Origin: Candidatus Palauibacter rhopaloidicola
GTDB taxonomy: Bacteria; Gemmatimonadota; Gemmatimonadetes; Palauibacterales; Palauibacteraceae
Length of the DNA stretch: 64,000 nt
Reading direction: 5' to 3'
Assembly (NCBI GenBank): GCA_026914155.1
Contig: JAPPGH010000017.1
Coordinates: forward strand, 62,001-126,000
Shown in pieces: positions 1 through 8,282 of this stretch; position 1 is the first letter of the stretch, and the number at the start of each line of letters is the position of its first letter. The notes beneath the pieces are model-generated. The model saw nothing but the letters and a program-made list of their open reading frames with translations. It was not told the origin of the DNA and did no database searches. The position numbers and the translations under genes are program-made.

Positions 1-3000
1 GCTGCACGTGAGGAGGACGGCGTCGTCCCGCCAGGTGACGATCTGGCAGGGGACGTGGAGGATCGGGCCCTGGGTCAGGAGCGGTCGGAGACGCGCCGGG
101 TCGAAGAGGTCGAGATCGGTGACGCTCTCCAGTACCTCCTGAACGGAGTCTCCGAGCAGCGCGAGCCAGCAGTGGGAGTCGGTGGTGTCCGTGTAGTGCG
201 GGCCGTCCGGCATGGCGGGTGCCGTGCCGGGGCCGACGTGCCAGATCGAGGCCTGGGTTCCGTTCATCCGGTTGATCATCAGCCCGTCGCGGATCGCGAC
301 TTCTCCCGGCGTGCGCGGCACGTGGAGGCCGAACGGCTGCACGGTCCGGATGTCGCGGTACTGGACGTCCCAGCGCGCCCGGTGGCTGAGGTCGACGAGG
401 CGGGCCTGGCGCAGGGCGTCGGCGGGGGCGCGGTCGGATTCGTAGTCGAGCACCACGTGCCAGCCGGCCCGGCGCTCGGTGCGGGCGGGCGCCGCGTCAA
501 AGTGGACCGGAGACCGGCGATGGGCCGCGGGCGCCGGCTGCGATGAGGCCTCGCCCGACCGGGGCGGGCGCCCTTCGGGGGCGATCCGCAGGCGCGTGCC
601 TTTCGGATCGTAGAAGTGGAGAGGCACCACGGTCGCGGTCGAACGCACGGTCCGCCCGTCCGGCGACTCGTACAGGTCGAGCGAACGGCCCCGCTCCGCC
701 AGCCGGTCCTCGACGAGGGCGAGCCCGTACTGCCAGCCCAGCGTCTCGCTGTGCCGCGTCGTGCAGACGAAGCCGGCGATCCGGTCCCCGTCCACGACGA
801 GCGCCCCGTCGTCAGGCGCGTGGGCGACGTGGTGAGCCGTCCCGGCGCCCTTGTCGCGGGCAGCGGGATCGTCGATCCGGAGTCCGACGAGCTTCAGCCG
901 CCCGGACTGCGCCTCGCAGTGGCGCAGCGCAGCGGCGCCCACCTTGCCGGAGGCCGTGTCCTCGCGGTCCCAGAGCCAGCCCATGCCGATGTCGAGGAGG
1001 GTGACGCGCTGCTCGGACTCCGTCCCGATGATCACGTGTCCCTTCTCGGCCCGCAGGCAGTTCTGCGCTTCGAGCCCGAACGGGCGGATGCCGAACTCCG
1101 CCCCGGCCTCCCACAACAGGTCCCACACGTAGCGGGCGTAACTCGCACCCACGTGCAGTTCATAGGACAGCTCGCCCACGAACCCGAGCCGCAGGCACCG
1201 CGCGGCCACGCCGGCCCCGACCTCGATCTCCCGGCAGCCGAGGTACGGGAATGTTTCGTCGGACAGACCTGCGCCCGTGATCTTTCCCAGCACCCGCCGC
1301 GCGTTCGGCCCGGCCACGTTGATGGAGGCGAGGGCGTCGGTGAGGTTCACGAGGTTGTAGTCCCACCCGTCGTACCGCGTGTGGAAGCGGAGCCACTCGA
1401 CCGTGCCGCCCGCCCGGTTCGAACTCGTCGTGAAGTAGAACTCGTCCTCACCCGTCCGCACGACGACGCCGTCGTCGATGATGTTGCCGGTGTCGTTGCA
1501 CATCGCCGAATACGTGCAGCGGCCGGTCCGGGCCCGCGTCATGTCGGAGACGTAGACGCGCTGGAGCGCCCGCAGGGCGTCGGGTCCCCAGATCCGGAAC
1601 TTCCCCAGCGGCGAACTGTCGAGGAGGCCCAGGTTCTCGCGCACGTTGCGGATCTCCTCCAGGCACTCCCGGTCCTCGCTGAAGTAGCGCGCCCTGAGCC
1701 ACGGCCCCGCGCGGCGGAATACGGCGCCCCGCGCGGCCTGGTCGTCGTGGAGCGGGGTCCGCTTGTGGACGTCGTGGTTCGGGCCCGCGAGCGTCGCGAG
1801 GGAAGGGGGGATGACGGGCGGGCGCACCGTGGTGGCGGCGAAGCTGCCCACCGGCCGCCCCGCGATCTCGGCCATCGCCATGGCGAGGTCCTGGCCCGGC
1901 ACCCGGTACTGTCCCGGCCCGAGGCCGAAGTTGCCGTAGCGCTTCGCGAGTTCGGGCACGTCGAGGCCGTAGGCGGCGCACTGGGCCGCGTTCTTCCACG
2001 TGCCGTCCTCGTCGAAGTCGAGGAACGCCTTGCGGCCGGGGGCGAGACGTGGTCCGACGGCGGGTCCGCGGACGATCGAGGAGCCCCGGGCGGGCCCCGG
2101 CAGGTCGGCCAGCCGCGCGCGCTCCCGGGTCAGCGCCCCCGCGACGCTCGCGCCGCACGCCGCGGCGGCCTCGAGCCCCGCGATCCGCCCGGAGCAGGTG
2201 AGCGCCTCGAGACCGGTGAGCCGCAGGACGCCGCCCGCGGCGAACACGTCGGGCGGGAGGCGCTCGAGCTCGAAGGTCCGGGTGCGCTCGCCGTGGCGGA
2301 ACCGCGCGCCGGCGCACGAGAGGATCCCGATGTCCGGTTGCCGTCCCGCGCTCGCCACCAGCAGATCGCACGCCACGCGCAGCGAGTCGCCCCCCGAGCC
2401 GCCCGCCAAGCCACTCCCTGCCCGGGCCGCCACCTCGACGCCCCGCACCCGGTCCCGACCGCGCGCGCGGGACGCGGCCCAGCCCGGCCGGAAGTCGATT
2501 CCCGCCGCCGACAGGGCCTCCAGCAGCTCCGGGTCGTGTCCTTCGCGCCGGGCGTCGGCGACGACGCGCACATCCACGCCGAGCGCGGCCAGATCCGCCG
2601 CCGCCTCGAGCCCGAGGTCGTCGCCCACGCTGAAAGCGGCGGCCGCGCCCGGCCGGACGCCGTACGTCCTCGCGAGCCGGATCGCCGTGTCCGCCTGCAT
2701 CACCCCCGGACGATCGTTGTGCTCGAACACGAGCGGCCGCTCGATCGAGCCCGTCGCGACCACGATCGTCCGCGCCCGGCACTCCCAGTGCGATTCCCGC
2801 GGTCCCCGGTCGAACGGCGTCGTCGCAGCGCCCCCGGCGGTGGCGCTTCCGGCCGCGCGCTCCGTCCCGCCGCACTGGAAGCCCGTGAGCAGGTTCTCGC
2901 CCCAGATTCCCGTGACCGGAGCGTGCCGGAACAGGCGGATCGAGCCCATCCCTTCGACCTGCTCGACGAGAGCTGACACGTCGTCGGCCAGCGGGCGACC

Positions 3001-3654
3001 CTGCCGCACGCGCCAGTCGAGGTGCCCGCCCAGCCACGGCCGGCGCTCGAACAGGCACACGCGCAGACCCCGCCGCCCGGCCTCGAGCGCGGCCGAAAGC
3101 CCGGCAGGGCCACCGCCGACCACCGCCACGTCCGCGTGCAGGTAGCGCTCGGCCCGCTCCCCCCCGCCCGCGCGCTCCCCCCCGTCCGCCGGCTCCGCCG
3201 CGTCGAGCCGCAGCACGCCCAGGCCGGCCAGCGCCCGCATCCGTTCCTGGAAGAACCGGGCGGCCCACGCAGGCCGGTGAAAGATCCGGTAGTAGAAGCC
3301 CGCCGGCATGAACCGGTCCAGCCGGTCCAGGAAGCCGTACACGTCGAACCGCGGATCGCCGCGCACGTTCTGGGCGCCGACCTCCATCCCCTCGCTCAGC
3401 GGCGTGGTCCCCGCCGACTGGTTCGGGACGCCGTCGATCGAGACGAGCTGGCTCGACCCTTCCCCCTCCAGGTCGTACAGCCCCCGGGGCCGGTGATACT
3501 CGAAGCTCCGGCCGAAGGTGCTGACCCCCGCTCCCCAGAGCGCCGACGCGACCGTGTCTCCCTCGAACCCCTCCAGCGTGCGCCCGCACCAGCGGAATCC
3601 GAGCGGCCGCGAGCGGTCGATGCGCTCCGTCGACGACGGTGGCAGCCGGCTCAC
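1..3654 (-). CDS. soxA: Sarcosine oxidase alpha subunit fused to a gamma-subunit-like domain (partial, runs off left edge)
   Basis: This is the large subunit of heterotetrameric sarcosine oxidase, which oxidises sarcosine to glycine and passes the methyl carbon to tetrahydrofolate. It is absent from the ORF track because it has no stop in the window. I read it from a GTG at 3654, with GGGGAAGG upstream and a GTGA overlap with soxD. Seen in frame: an N-terminal GDTVASALWGAGV segment, YHRPRG, an NAD/FAD-binding GGGPAGLSAA near residue 175, and a GcvT-like folate domain from about residue 630 with KGHVIIG. Where an alpha subunit normally ends (HFYDPKGTRLRI, about residue 1010) there is no stop. 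A Pro/Ala/Arg-rich linker leads into a SoxG/YgfZ-like stretch with DLSHRARWDVQ and TDSHCWLALLG up to the edge (1218 residues visible). A base error removing a stop is possible, but the continuous frame across 500 bases argues for a real fusion. Confidence 0.88.
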   Translation of the reverse strand, partial: MSRLPPSSTERIDRSRPLGFRWCGRTLEGFEGDTVASALWGAGVSTFGRSFEYHRPRGLYDLEGEGSSQLVSIDGVPNQSAGTTPLSEGMEVGAQNVRGDPRFDVYGFLDRLDRFMPAGFYYRIFHRPAWAARFFQERMRALAGLGVLRLDAAEPADGGERAGGGERAERYLHADVAVVGGGPAGLSAALEAGRRGLRVCLFERRPWLGGHLDWRVRQGRPLADDVSALVEQVEGMGSIRLFRHAPVTGIWGENLLTGFQCGGTERAAGSATAGGAATTPFDRGPRESHWECRARTIVVATGSIERPLVFEHNDRPGVMQADTAIRLARTYGVRPGAAAAFSVGDDLGLEAAADLAALGVDVRVVADARREGHDPELLEALSAAGIDFRPGWAASRARGRDRVRGVEVAARAGSGLAGGSGGDSLRVACDLLVASAGRQPDIGILSCAGARFRHGERTRTFELERLPPDVFAAGGVLRLTGLEALTCSGRIAGLEAAAACGASVAGALTRERARLADLPGPARGSSIVRGPAVGPRLAPGRKAFLDFDEDGTWKNAAQCAAYGLDVPELAKRYGNFGLGPGQYRVPGQDLAMAMAEIAGRPVGSFAATTVRPPVIPPSLATLAGPNHDVHKRTPLHDDQAARGAVFRRAGPWLRARYFSEDRECLEEIRNVRENLGLLDSSPLGKFRIWGPDALRALQRVYVSDMTRARTGRCTYSAMCNDTGNIIDDGVVVRTGEDEFYFTTSSNRAGGTVEWLRFHTRYDGWDYNLVNLTDALASINVAGPNARRVLGKITGAGLSDETFPYLGCREIEVGAGVAARCLRLGFVGELSYELHVGASYARYVWDLLWEAGAEFGIRPFGLEAQNCLRAEKGHVIIGTESEQRVTLLDIGMGWLWDREDTASGKVGAAALRHCEAQSGRLKLVGLRIDDPAARDKGAGTAHHVAHAPDDGALVVDGDRIAGFVCTTRHSETLGWQYGLALVEDRLAERGRSLDLYESPDGRTVRSTATVVPLHFYDPKGTRLRIAPEGRPPRSGEASSQPAPAAHRRSPVHFDAAPARTERRAGWHVVLDYESDRAPADALRQARLVDLSHRARWDVQYRDIRTVQPFGLHVPRTPGEVAIRDGLMINRMNGTQASIWHVGPGTAPAMPDGPHYTDTTDSHCWLALLGDSVQEVLESVTDLDLFDPARLRPLLTQGPILHVPCQIVTWRDDAVLLTCS

Positions 3655-3968
3655 GAAAAACCTTCCCCACTCCCCTCGCTTCCGCCCGCCTCGACGCCGC
3701 CGGGCCGCATCTCCCGGTTCGTGGCCGGGTCGCGCCACGTCGAGAACCAGACGCCGCAGCCCGCTCCGTGGTGCCACCACTCCTCCTGCGGCTCCAGGCG
3801 GTTCATGCGGAACTGCGCCCAGCGGAAGTGCGCTTCGGCTCCGGCCGCCGAGCCCGCTCCGGCCCCCGGCTCCGCCTCCTTCGGCCTCGGTCCCCGCTCC
3901 GGTCCCCCGTAGGTGAACTCGTACACGTCGCGCTTCCCGCACACCGGGCACGTCAACCGGAACGTCAC
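3651..3968 (-). CDS. soxD: Sarcosine oxidase delta subunit
   Basis: This is the small zinc-binding subunit of heterotetrameric sarcosine oxidase. The 105-residue product starts with the family hallmark CPVCGKRDVYEFTYGG (zinc ligands CxxC) and contains HHGAGCGVWFSTWRDPATNRE near the end, matching the conserved tail of the family. A Gly/Ala/Glu-rich stretch (about residues 28-45) between these halves is longer than usual. The gene lies 52 bases after soxB, and its stop overlaps the GTG start of soxA by four bases, so translation is probably coupled. Confidence 0.92.
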   Translation of the reverse strand: MTFRLTCPVCGKRDVYEFTYGGPERGPRPKEAEPGAGAGSAAGAEAHFRWAQFRMNRLEPQEEWWHHGAGCGVWFSTWRDPATNREMRPGGVEAGGSEGSGEGFS

Positions 3969-4020
3969 GGCGTCCGTCTCACGGCCAGGCCCGGGGTCGC
4001 GTCCAGGGTTGCGTCCACCG

Positions 4021-5292
4021 TCAGCCCCACTGTCCGTACTTCATGGTGGCGGCCGTCTCCCCCATGTACCGATTCTCCAGGAAGCGGCTCAACGCGAACG
4101 GGCGCAGGATCTCCGGCGCCTCCTCGCGCGCCATGAACTCGGCCATGTACTTGCCCGCCACCGGCCCGGACTTGAAGCCGAAGTATCCCCAGCCCACGTC
4201 CAGGTAGAGCCCCTCATGGGCGAAGTTGCCGTCGAGGATCGGCGCCATGTCCGGCGTCATGTCCGCCAGCCCCGCCCACACGCGCAGGAAGCGCACCCCC
4301 TTCAGACACGGCATGAAGTCCGTCAGCGCCTCGGCCTGGTGCTTGAAGTACCGCGCCGTGACGTCCGTCGTGTAGTTCACCTGCGGGTCCATGTGCGCGC
4401 CCGTCGCGATCTCCCCCTTCAGCGTCTGGTTCGCGTAGACGTGGTAGGCGCCCGAACTCACGACGTGATGCAGGAATGGCTTCAGCGGCTGCGTCACCAT
4501 CGCCTGGATCGTGAGCGGGTTCACCGGCAGTTCGATGTCGAGCATCGCCGCGACCGCCGGTCCGTACCCGCCCGCCATGATCCCCAGCTTCCGGCACCCG
4601 ATCGGCCCCGCGCTCGTCCGCACGCCCGTCACCCGCCCGCCCTCCGTGTCGATCCCCCGCACCTCGACGCCCTGGTGGATGGCGGCCCCGTGCAGGCTGG
4701 CGCCGCGGGCGAGTCCCCACACCACCGCGTCGTGCCGCACGACCCCCCCCGGCGGGTGATACATGCCGGCCTGGATCGGGTGCGCGGGCCGGTCCGACAC
4801 ATCGAGCGCCGGGACCAGTTCCTTGCACTGGCGCGGGTCGAGCAGTTCCGAGCGCACGCCGCAGAAGTTCGCCGTGTTGATGGAGAGCCGGAACGCGGCC
4901 ACCGCCGCCTCGCTGTGCGCGAGGTTGACGTTGCCGCAGTTGTGGAACATGAGGTTGAAGTCGAGTTCGTCCGTGAGGATGGGCCACAGCTTCAGGCCCT
5001 GGTCATAGAGCGGCACGTTCTCCTGCGTGCGCTGGTTCGCGCGCACGATCGCCGTGTTTCGCCCGGAGCCCCCGAACCCGATGTACTGGCTCTCGAGCAC
5101 GGCGATATCCCGGACGCCGTGGTCCTTCGCGAGATAGTAGGCCGTGGCGAGGCCGTGGATGCCGCCCCCGATGATCACGACGTCGTAGTGGCGGCGGAGT
5201 GGCTGCTCTTCCCACAGGCGGCCCGGACGAAGGACCCCCGCCCCGAGCGCGGACTTCAGCCTCCCCAGCCTCCCCAGCGCTCCAGGGCTCAC
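4021..5292 (-). CDS. soxB: Sarcosine oxidase beta subunit (FAD-dependent)
   Basis: This is the catalytic flavoprotein subunit of heterotetrameric sarcosine oxidase, oxidising the N-methyl amine at its FAD site. The 423-residue DAO-family protein has the ADP-binding motif VIIGGGIHGLATAYYLA near residue 38 and the SoxB-like GFGGSGRNTAIVRANQRT. WGYFGFKSGPVAGKYMAEF near the C terminus is the second FAD-contact region. Length fits the family (about 400-420). It sits 25 bases downstream of a second DAO-type oxidoreductase and upstream of soxD and soxA, so the order is soxB-D-A(G) as in classical sox operons. The N-terminal 30 residues are Leu/Arg-rich and may not all be translated. Confidence 0.93.
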   Translation of the reverse strand: MSPGALGRLGRLKSALGAGVLRPGRLWEEQPLRRHYDVVIIGGGIHGLATAYYLAKDHGVRDIAVLESQYIGFGGSGRNTAIVRANQRTQENVPLYDQGLKLWPILTDELDFNLMFHNCGNVNLAHSEAAVAAFRLSINTANFCGVRSELLDPRQCKELVPALDVSDRPAHPIQAGMYHPPGGVVRHDAVVWGLARGASLHGAAIHQGVEVRGIDTEGGRVTGVRTSAGPIGCRKLGIMAGGYGPAVAAMLDIELPVNPLTIQAMVTQPLKPFLHHVVSSGAYHVYANQTLKGEIATGAHMDPQVNYTTDVTARYFKHQAEALTDFMPCLKGVRFLRVWAGLADMTPDMAPILDGNFAHEGLYLDVGWGYFGFKSGPVAGKYMAEFMAREEAPEILRPFALSRFLENRYMGETAATMKYGQWG

Positions 5293-5317
5293 GGCACGCG
5301 GGTCGACGAGTGAGGGG

Positions 5318-6637
5318 TCAGCCGATGACCGAGTAGGACGAATCCGGGTTCATCGTCCGCAGCCGGCTGAAGAACCCGAGGTTACAGTCCCGTCTCGTGT
5401 ACTTCATATGAAACCGCACCGGATCGGCGTCGTGGTCGCGCCCGCCCTCGACCCGCTCGATGAGTTCCGCCATGAGTTGCCCCGCGACCGGCGCGTTCTT
5501 GAACTGGTTCCCCGACGTCCCCACCGCCATGTAGAAGCCGGGCAGATCGGACTTGTCATAGATGGGAATCCAGTCGTCCGACACGTCATAGAGGTCGACG
5601 AGTCCCTGCCGCGCCTCCGGCACGGGGAGTCCCTTCACCCGCTGCGCCTCGCGCAGGACCTGCGTCCTCCACTGATAACTGAACGTATTGTCATAGTCGT
5701 CCGGGTCCTCCACCCACTCCAGATCGTCGCAGGGCGGGTCCTCGGAACCGATCAGAATGTGATTCCCCACCTCGGGCCGCGAATAACACCCGATATCGCT
5801 GTCCGAGATCAGCATCCCGACCACGTTATAGTCGACGCCCTCGGGCGCGGGCACGTGGCACACCTCCTGCTTCAGAGCGCGCGTCTTGATGTTCATCCCC
5901 TCCTCGACCCCTGCCATGCGGTTGATGACGAAGGAATGAGGCCCGCCCACGTTCACCACGACGGGCGCCCGCACCTCGGAGCCGTCCTTCAGGCGGACGC
6001 CCGCGACCCTCCCGTTCTCCCGGAGGATCTCCGTCACCTCCGTGTTGAAGCGGAACTCCCCCCCGTGCGCCTCGCACCCGAGTTGCACGTTGTGGCAGCA
6101 CAGTTGCGGATCGTTGATGTAGCCGGACTCCGGGATGTAGACGGCCCCCGCCACGTTCCCGCCCGAGGGCCTGCCGAACCCCGGATCCTCCTCCGTCACG
6201 GGAGGGCCGAACTGTCGCGTGTCGAGACAGGAGAGCTTCTCCTTCATCCCCTCCGCGTCCAGATCCTCGTACGCGACGTGCAGTTCGTCGAGACTCTCCT
6301 TCACCCTCTCCAGGTGGTGGTTCTTCTCCGTCTTCGTGACGAGGCAGCCGGTGTTGACGTAGCGGGCGAGCCCGGAGGGGTCCGGCACGCCGACGTACTT
6401 CCCCCAGTCGAGCCAGTAGAAGTAGGACTCGCGCGCCATGGCGACGCCGTCGGGGGTCGAATAGTGGAGGCGGATGATGGCGCAGGTGTTCGAGGTCGAG
6501 CCGTACCCGGCGGCGGGGAGCTTGTCGACGTTCAGCGTCCGGAACCCGCGCTTGGCCAGCTCGAAGCCCGTGCAGACGCCGATGACGCCCGCCCCGATGA
6601 TGATCGCGTCGTAGTCCCGGGACATCGCTGCACTCAC
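5318..6637 (-). CDS. FAD-dependent oxidoreductase (DAO family, SoxB-like)
   Basis: The 439-residue DAO-superfamily flavoenzyme has the dinucleotide-binding motif IIIGAGVIGVCTGFELAKRG at residues 11-30. Further along are STSNTCAIIRLHYSTPDG, a mid-protein GGPHSFVINRMAG, and the C-terminal FAD-contact segment GTSGNQFKNAPVAGQL. It probably oxidises an N-methylated or secondary amino acid; the substrate cannot be read from sequence. It lies 4 bases after the serine hydrolase gene and 25 bases before soxB, so it is probably co-transcribed with the sarcosine oxidase subunits. It could supply sarcosine from dimethylglycine or act on a related amine. It is not a duplicate of soxB: the two are only distantly alike outside the FAD motifs. 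Confidence 0.85.
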   Translation of the reverse strand: MSAAMSRDYDAIIIGAGVIGVCTGFELAKRGFRTLNVDKLPAAGYGSTSNTCAIIRLHYSTPDGVAMARESYFYWLDWGKYVGVPDPSGLARYVNTGCLVTKTEKNHHLERVKESLDELHVAYEDLDAEGMKEKLSCLDTRQFGPPVTEEDPGFGRPSGGNVAGAVYIPESGYINDPQLCCHNVQLGCEAHGGEFRFNTEVTEILRENGRVAGVRLKDGSEVRAPVVVNVGGPHSFVINRMAGVEEGMNIKTRALKQEVCHVPAPEGVDYNVVGMLISDSDIGCYSRPEVGNHILIGSEDPPCDDLEWVEDPDDYDNTFSYQWRTQVLREAQRVKGLPVPEARQGLVDLYDVSDDWIPIYDKSDLPGFYMAVGTSGNQFKNAPVAGQLMAELIERVEGGRDHDADPVRFHMKYTRRDCNLGFFSRLRTMNPDSSYSVIG

Positions 6638-6641
6638 CGTC

Positions 6642-8132
6642 TCAGCCGCCGATGCGCTCGTACACCGCGTGCGAGACGCGCTCGTTGCCGTCCGCGTCCG
6701 TGCTCCGGTACTCGTTGTCGATCCGGTTTCCGTCCTCGGAGAGGACGTTGATGATGACCTGCGTGACCCGGCCGTCCCGCCGGCTCGTGATGCGGTTCGT
6801 GTAGCGGTCGACGACCTCGACCGCCGTCTCGACGCCGTCCCGCCCGGTCACGGGCCGGAATTCGCCATCGAACAGCGTGTCGTAGCTCCACTTCGCTTCG
6901 CCCCCGCGGGCGTTCGTCGACTCGACGGTGATCTTCATCCCCCCGTCTCCCCAGGGTTCGTACGTCATGACGTTGATCGCCGGGGCCGGCGCGTCGGAGC
7001 GCAGCTTCCACACGCCGTAGCGGGGGTTGGCGCCGCCGGCGGCCGGATCCGCCGGGGTGCCCGGGTTGAACAGGAAGTAGTCGTAGATTGCGCGGGAGAT
7101 CTGGGCGATCGTCGCCTCGCGCGCCGGGACCGAACGCTCCGAGTCCTTGACGAACACGACCGTGATGACGTGCCCGGCCCCGTCGGGAAGGTAGATGTAG
7201 CCGACGTCGTTGGTGGTCCCGCCGATCGTCCCCGTCTTGTGGCCGACCGGCGTGCCGGGCGGCAGCACGCCCTTGATGCGGCCGGTGCCCGTCTGCACGC
7301 GCAGCATGACGTCCTTGAAGACCTCCGTGTTCTTCGAGCCCAGCGCCTTGCCCGCCCAGGTCATGGCCAGGAGGTGCGCCATCGCGCGGGGCGTGGACGT
7401 GTCGCGCGCATCGGTCGAGAAGGCCTCCCGCGCCGCCGCGCGCTCGGCTGCCGATACGTCGGCGGCCCGTCCCCGGAACTCCGACATCGAGATGCGGCCG
7501 TCCGCGGGGGTCTCGACGCCGGAATAGTCCCCGATCAGCGACGAGGTCGGACGGTCCACGCTCAGCCCGTCGACCTGCAGTTCCGCCATGCGCGCGTTCA
7601 CCGCGTCGGGTCCGCCGGCCGCCGTGAGGGTGAGGTCCGTCGCGCTGTTGTCGGAGATGAGGAGCATCAGTTCGAGCAGGTTCCGGAGGGAAAGCGCCAC
7701 TCCGGGATCGTCGAACAGGTTCGAGATCGTGCCGCTGCCCGGATGGATGTCCGCGGGTTCGAGTTCGACCATGTCCGCGAGGGAAATCTCGCCGCGGTCG
7801 GCCCGGGACAGGAGTTGCACCGCGATCGGAACCTTGTAGGTAGAGGCCATGGGGAAGCGCGCGTCCTCGTTGAACCACACCGCGCGGCCCGTCTCGATGT
7901 GGACGGCGCCCACGCCCACCGTACCTCCGCTGCTCGGCGCCAGGCGTTCGATCTCCGCCAGGAGACGGCCGAGACCCGCGTCCCCCTCGGGCGTGACGGA
8001 CTGCGCCGCGACGGGGACGGCAGCCCACAGTCCAACCGCCAGGGTCGCGACGGTCAACGTCGCCGTGGTCAGGGTCGCCGCCCGCCTCCTGGCGGCCCAC
8101 CCGGTGTAGTCGTGACGTGTCCACACGCGCAT
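6642..8132 (-). CDS. Secreted class A beta-lactamase-like serine hydrolase with C-terminal beta domain
   Basis: The 496-residue precursor has a signal-like N terminus (hydrophobic residues about 20-45, ending VPVAAQ). A class A beta-lactamase/transpeptidase fold follows: SxxK as MASTYK, SDN as LISDNSATD, and the KTG box as VGHKTGTIGG. The DARDTSTPRAMA segment aligns with the region after the omega loop. The usual omega-loop ExxLN (general-base Glu166) is not present at its expected place; an ER pair lies one residue off. A C-terminal domain of about 130 residues begins near NPRYGVWKLRSDAP and has a GGMKITVES motif seen in stand-alone bacterial proteins. It is the first gene of the sox operon. 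It may be a peptidase or cell-wall hydrolase rather than an antibiotic-resistance enzyme. Confidence 0.85.
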   Translation of the reverse strand: MRVWTRHDYTGWAARRRAATLTTATLTVATLAVGLWAAVPVAAQSVTPEGDAGLGRLLAEIERLAPSSGGTVGVGAVHIETGRAVWFNEDARFPMASTYKVPIAVQLLSRADRGEISLADMVELEPADIHPGSGTISNLFDDPGVALSLRNLLELMLLISDNSATDLTLTAAGGPDAVNARMAELQVDGLSVDRPTSSLIGDYSGVETPADGRISMSEFRGRAADVSAAERAAAREAFSTDARDTSTPRAMAHLLAMTWAGKALGSKNTEVFKDVMLRVQTGTGRIKGVLPPGTPVGHKTGTIGGTTNDVGYIYLPDGAGHVITVVFVKDSERSVPAREATIAQISRAIYDYFLFNPGTPADPAAGGANPRYGVWKLRSDAPAPAINVMTYEPWGDGGMKITVESTNARGGEAKWSYDTLFDGEFRPVTGRDGVETAVEVVDRYTNRITSRRDGRVTQVIINVLSEDGNRIDNEYRSTDADGNERVSHAVYERIGG

Positions 8133-8282
8133 CGCTCATGCTCCCTGTTCATCCCGTGCCGATCCTGCTCCGTGCCGGTACGGTAGCCGTTGCGCAACTC
8201 GCGGACGAGACCACCGGGGCCGGGTCGCCCCGGCAGGCCCGCCGGTGGCATACTCCGCGATCCACGCAGGGAGAGGGAGGCG

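Noticed and set aside
616-2976. 786-residue plus-strand ORF opposite soxA
   Set aside because: It is antisense to a clear SoxA reading frame, is rich in Arg/Pro/Ala with no recognisable motif, and has no ribosome site; a GC-rich shadow frame.
1448-3670. 740-residue minus-strand ORF in the soxA region
   Set aside because: It is in a different frame from soxA and has low-complexity composition; the real frame has no stop in the window and so was missing from the track.
6642-8132. Antibiotic-resistance beta-lactamase
   Set aside because: The fold boxes are present but the deacylating Glu is not in place, and the operon context points to amine or amino-acid metabolism.
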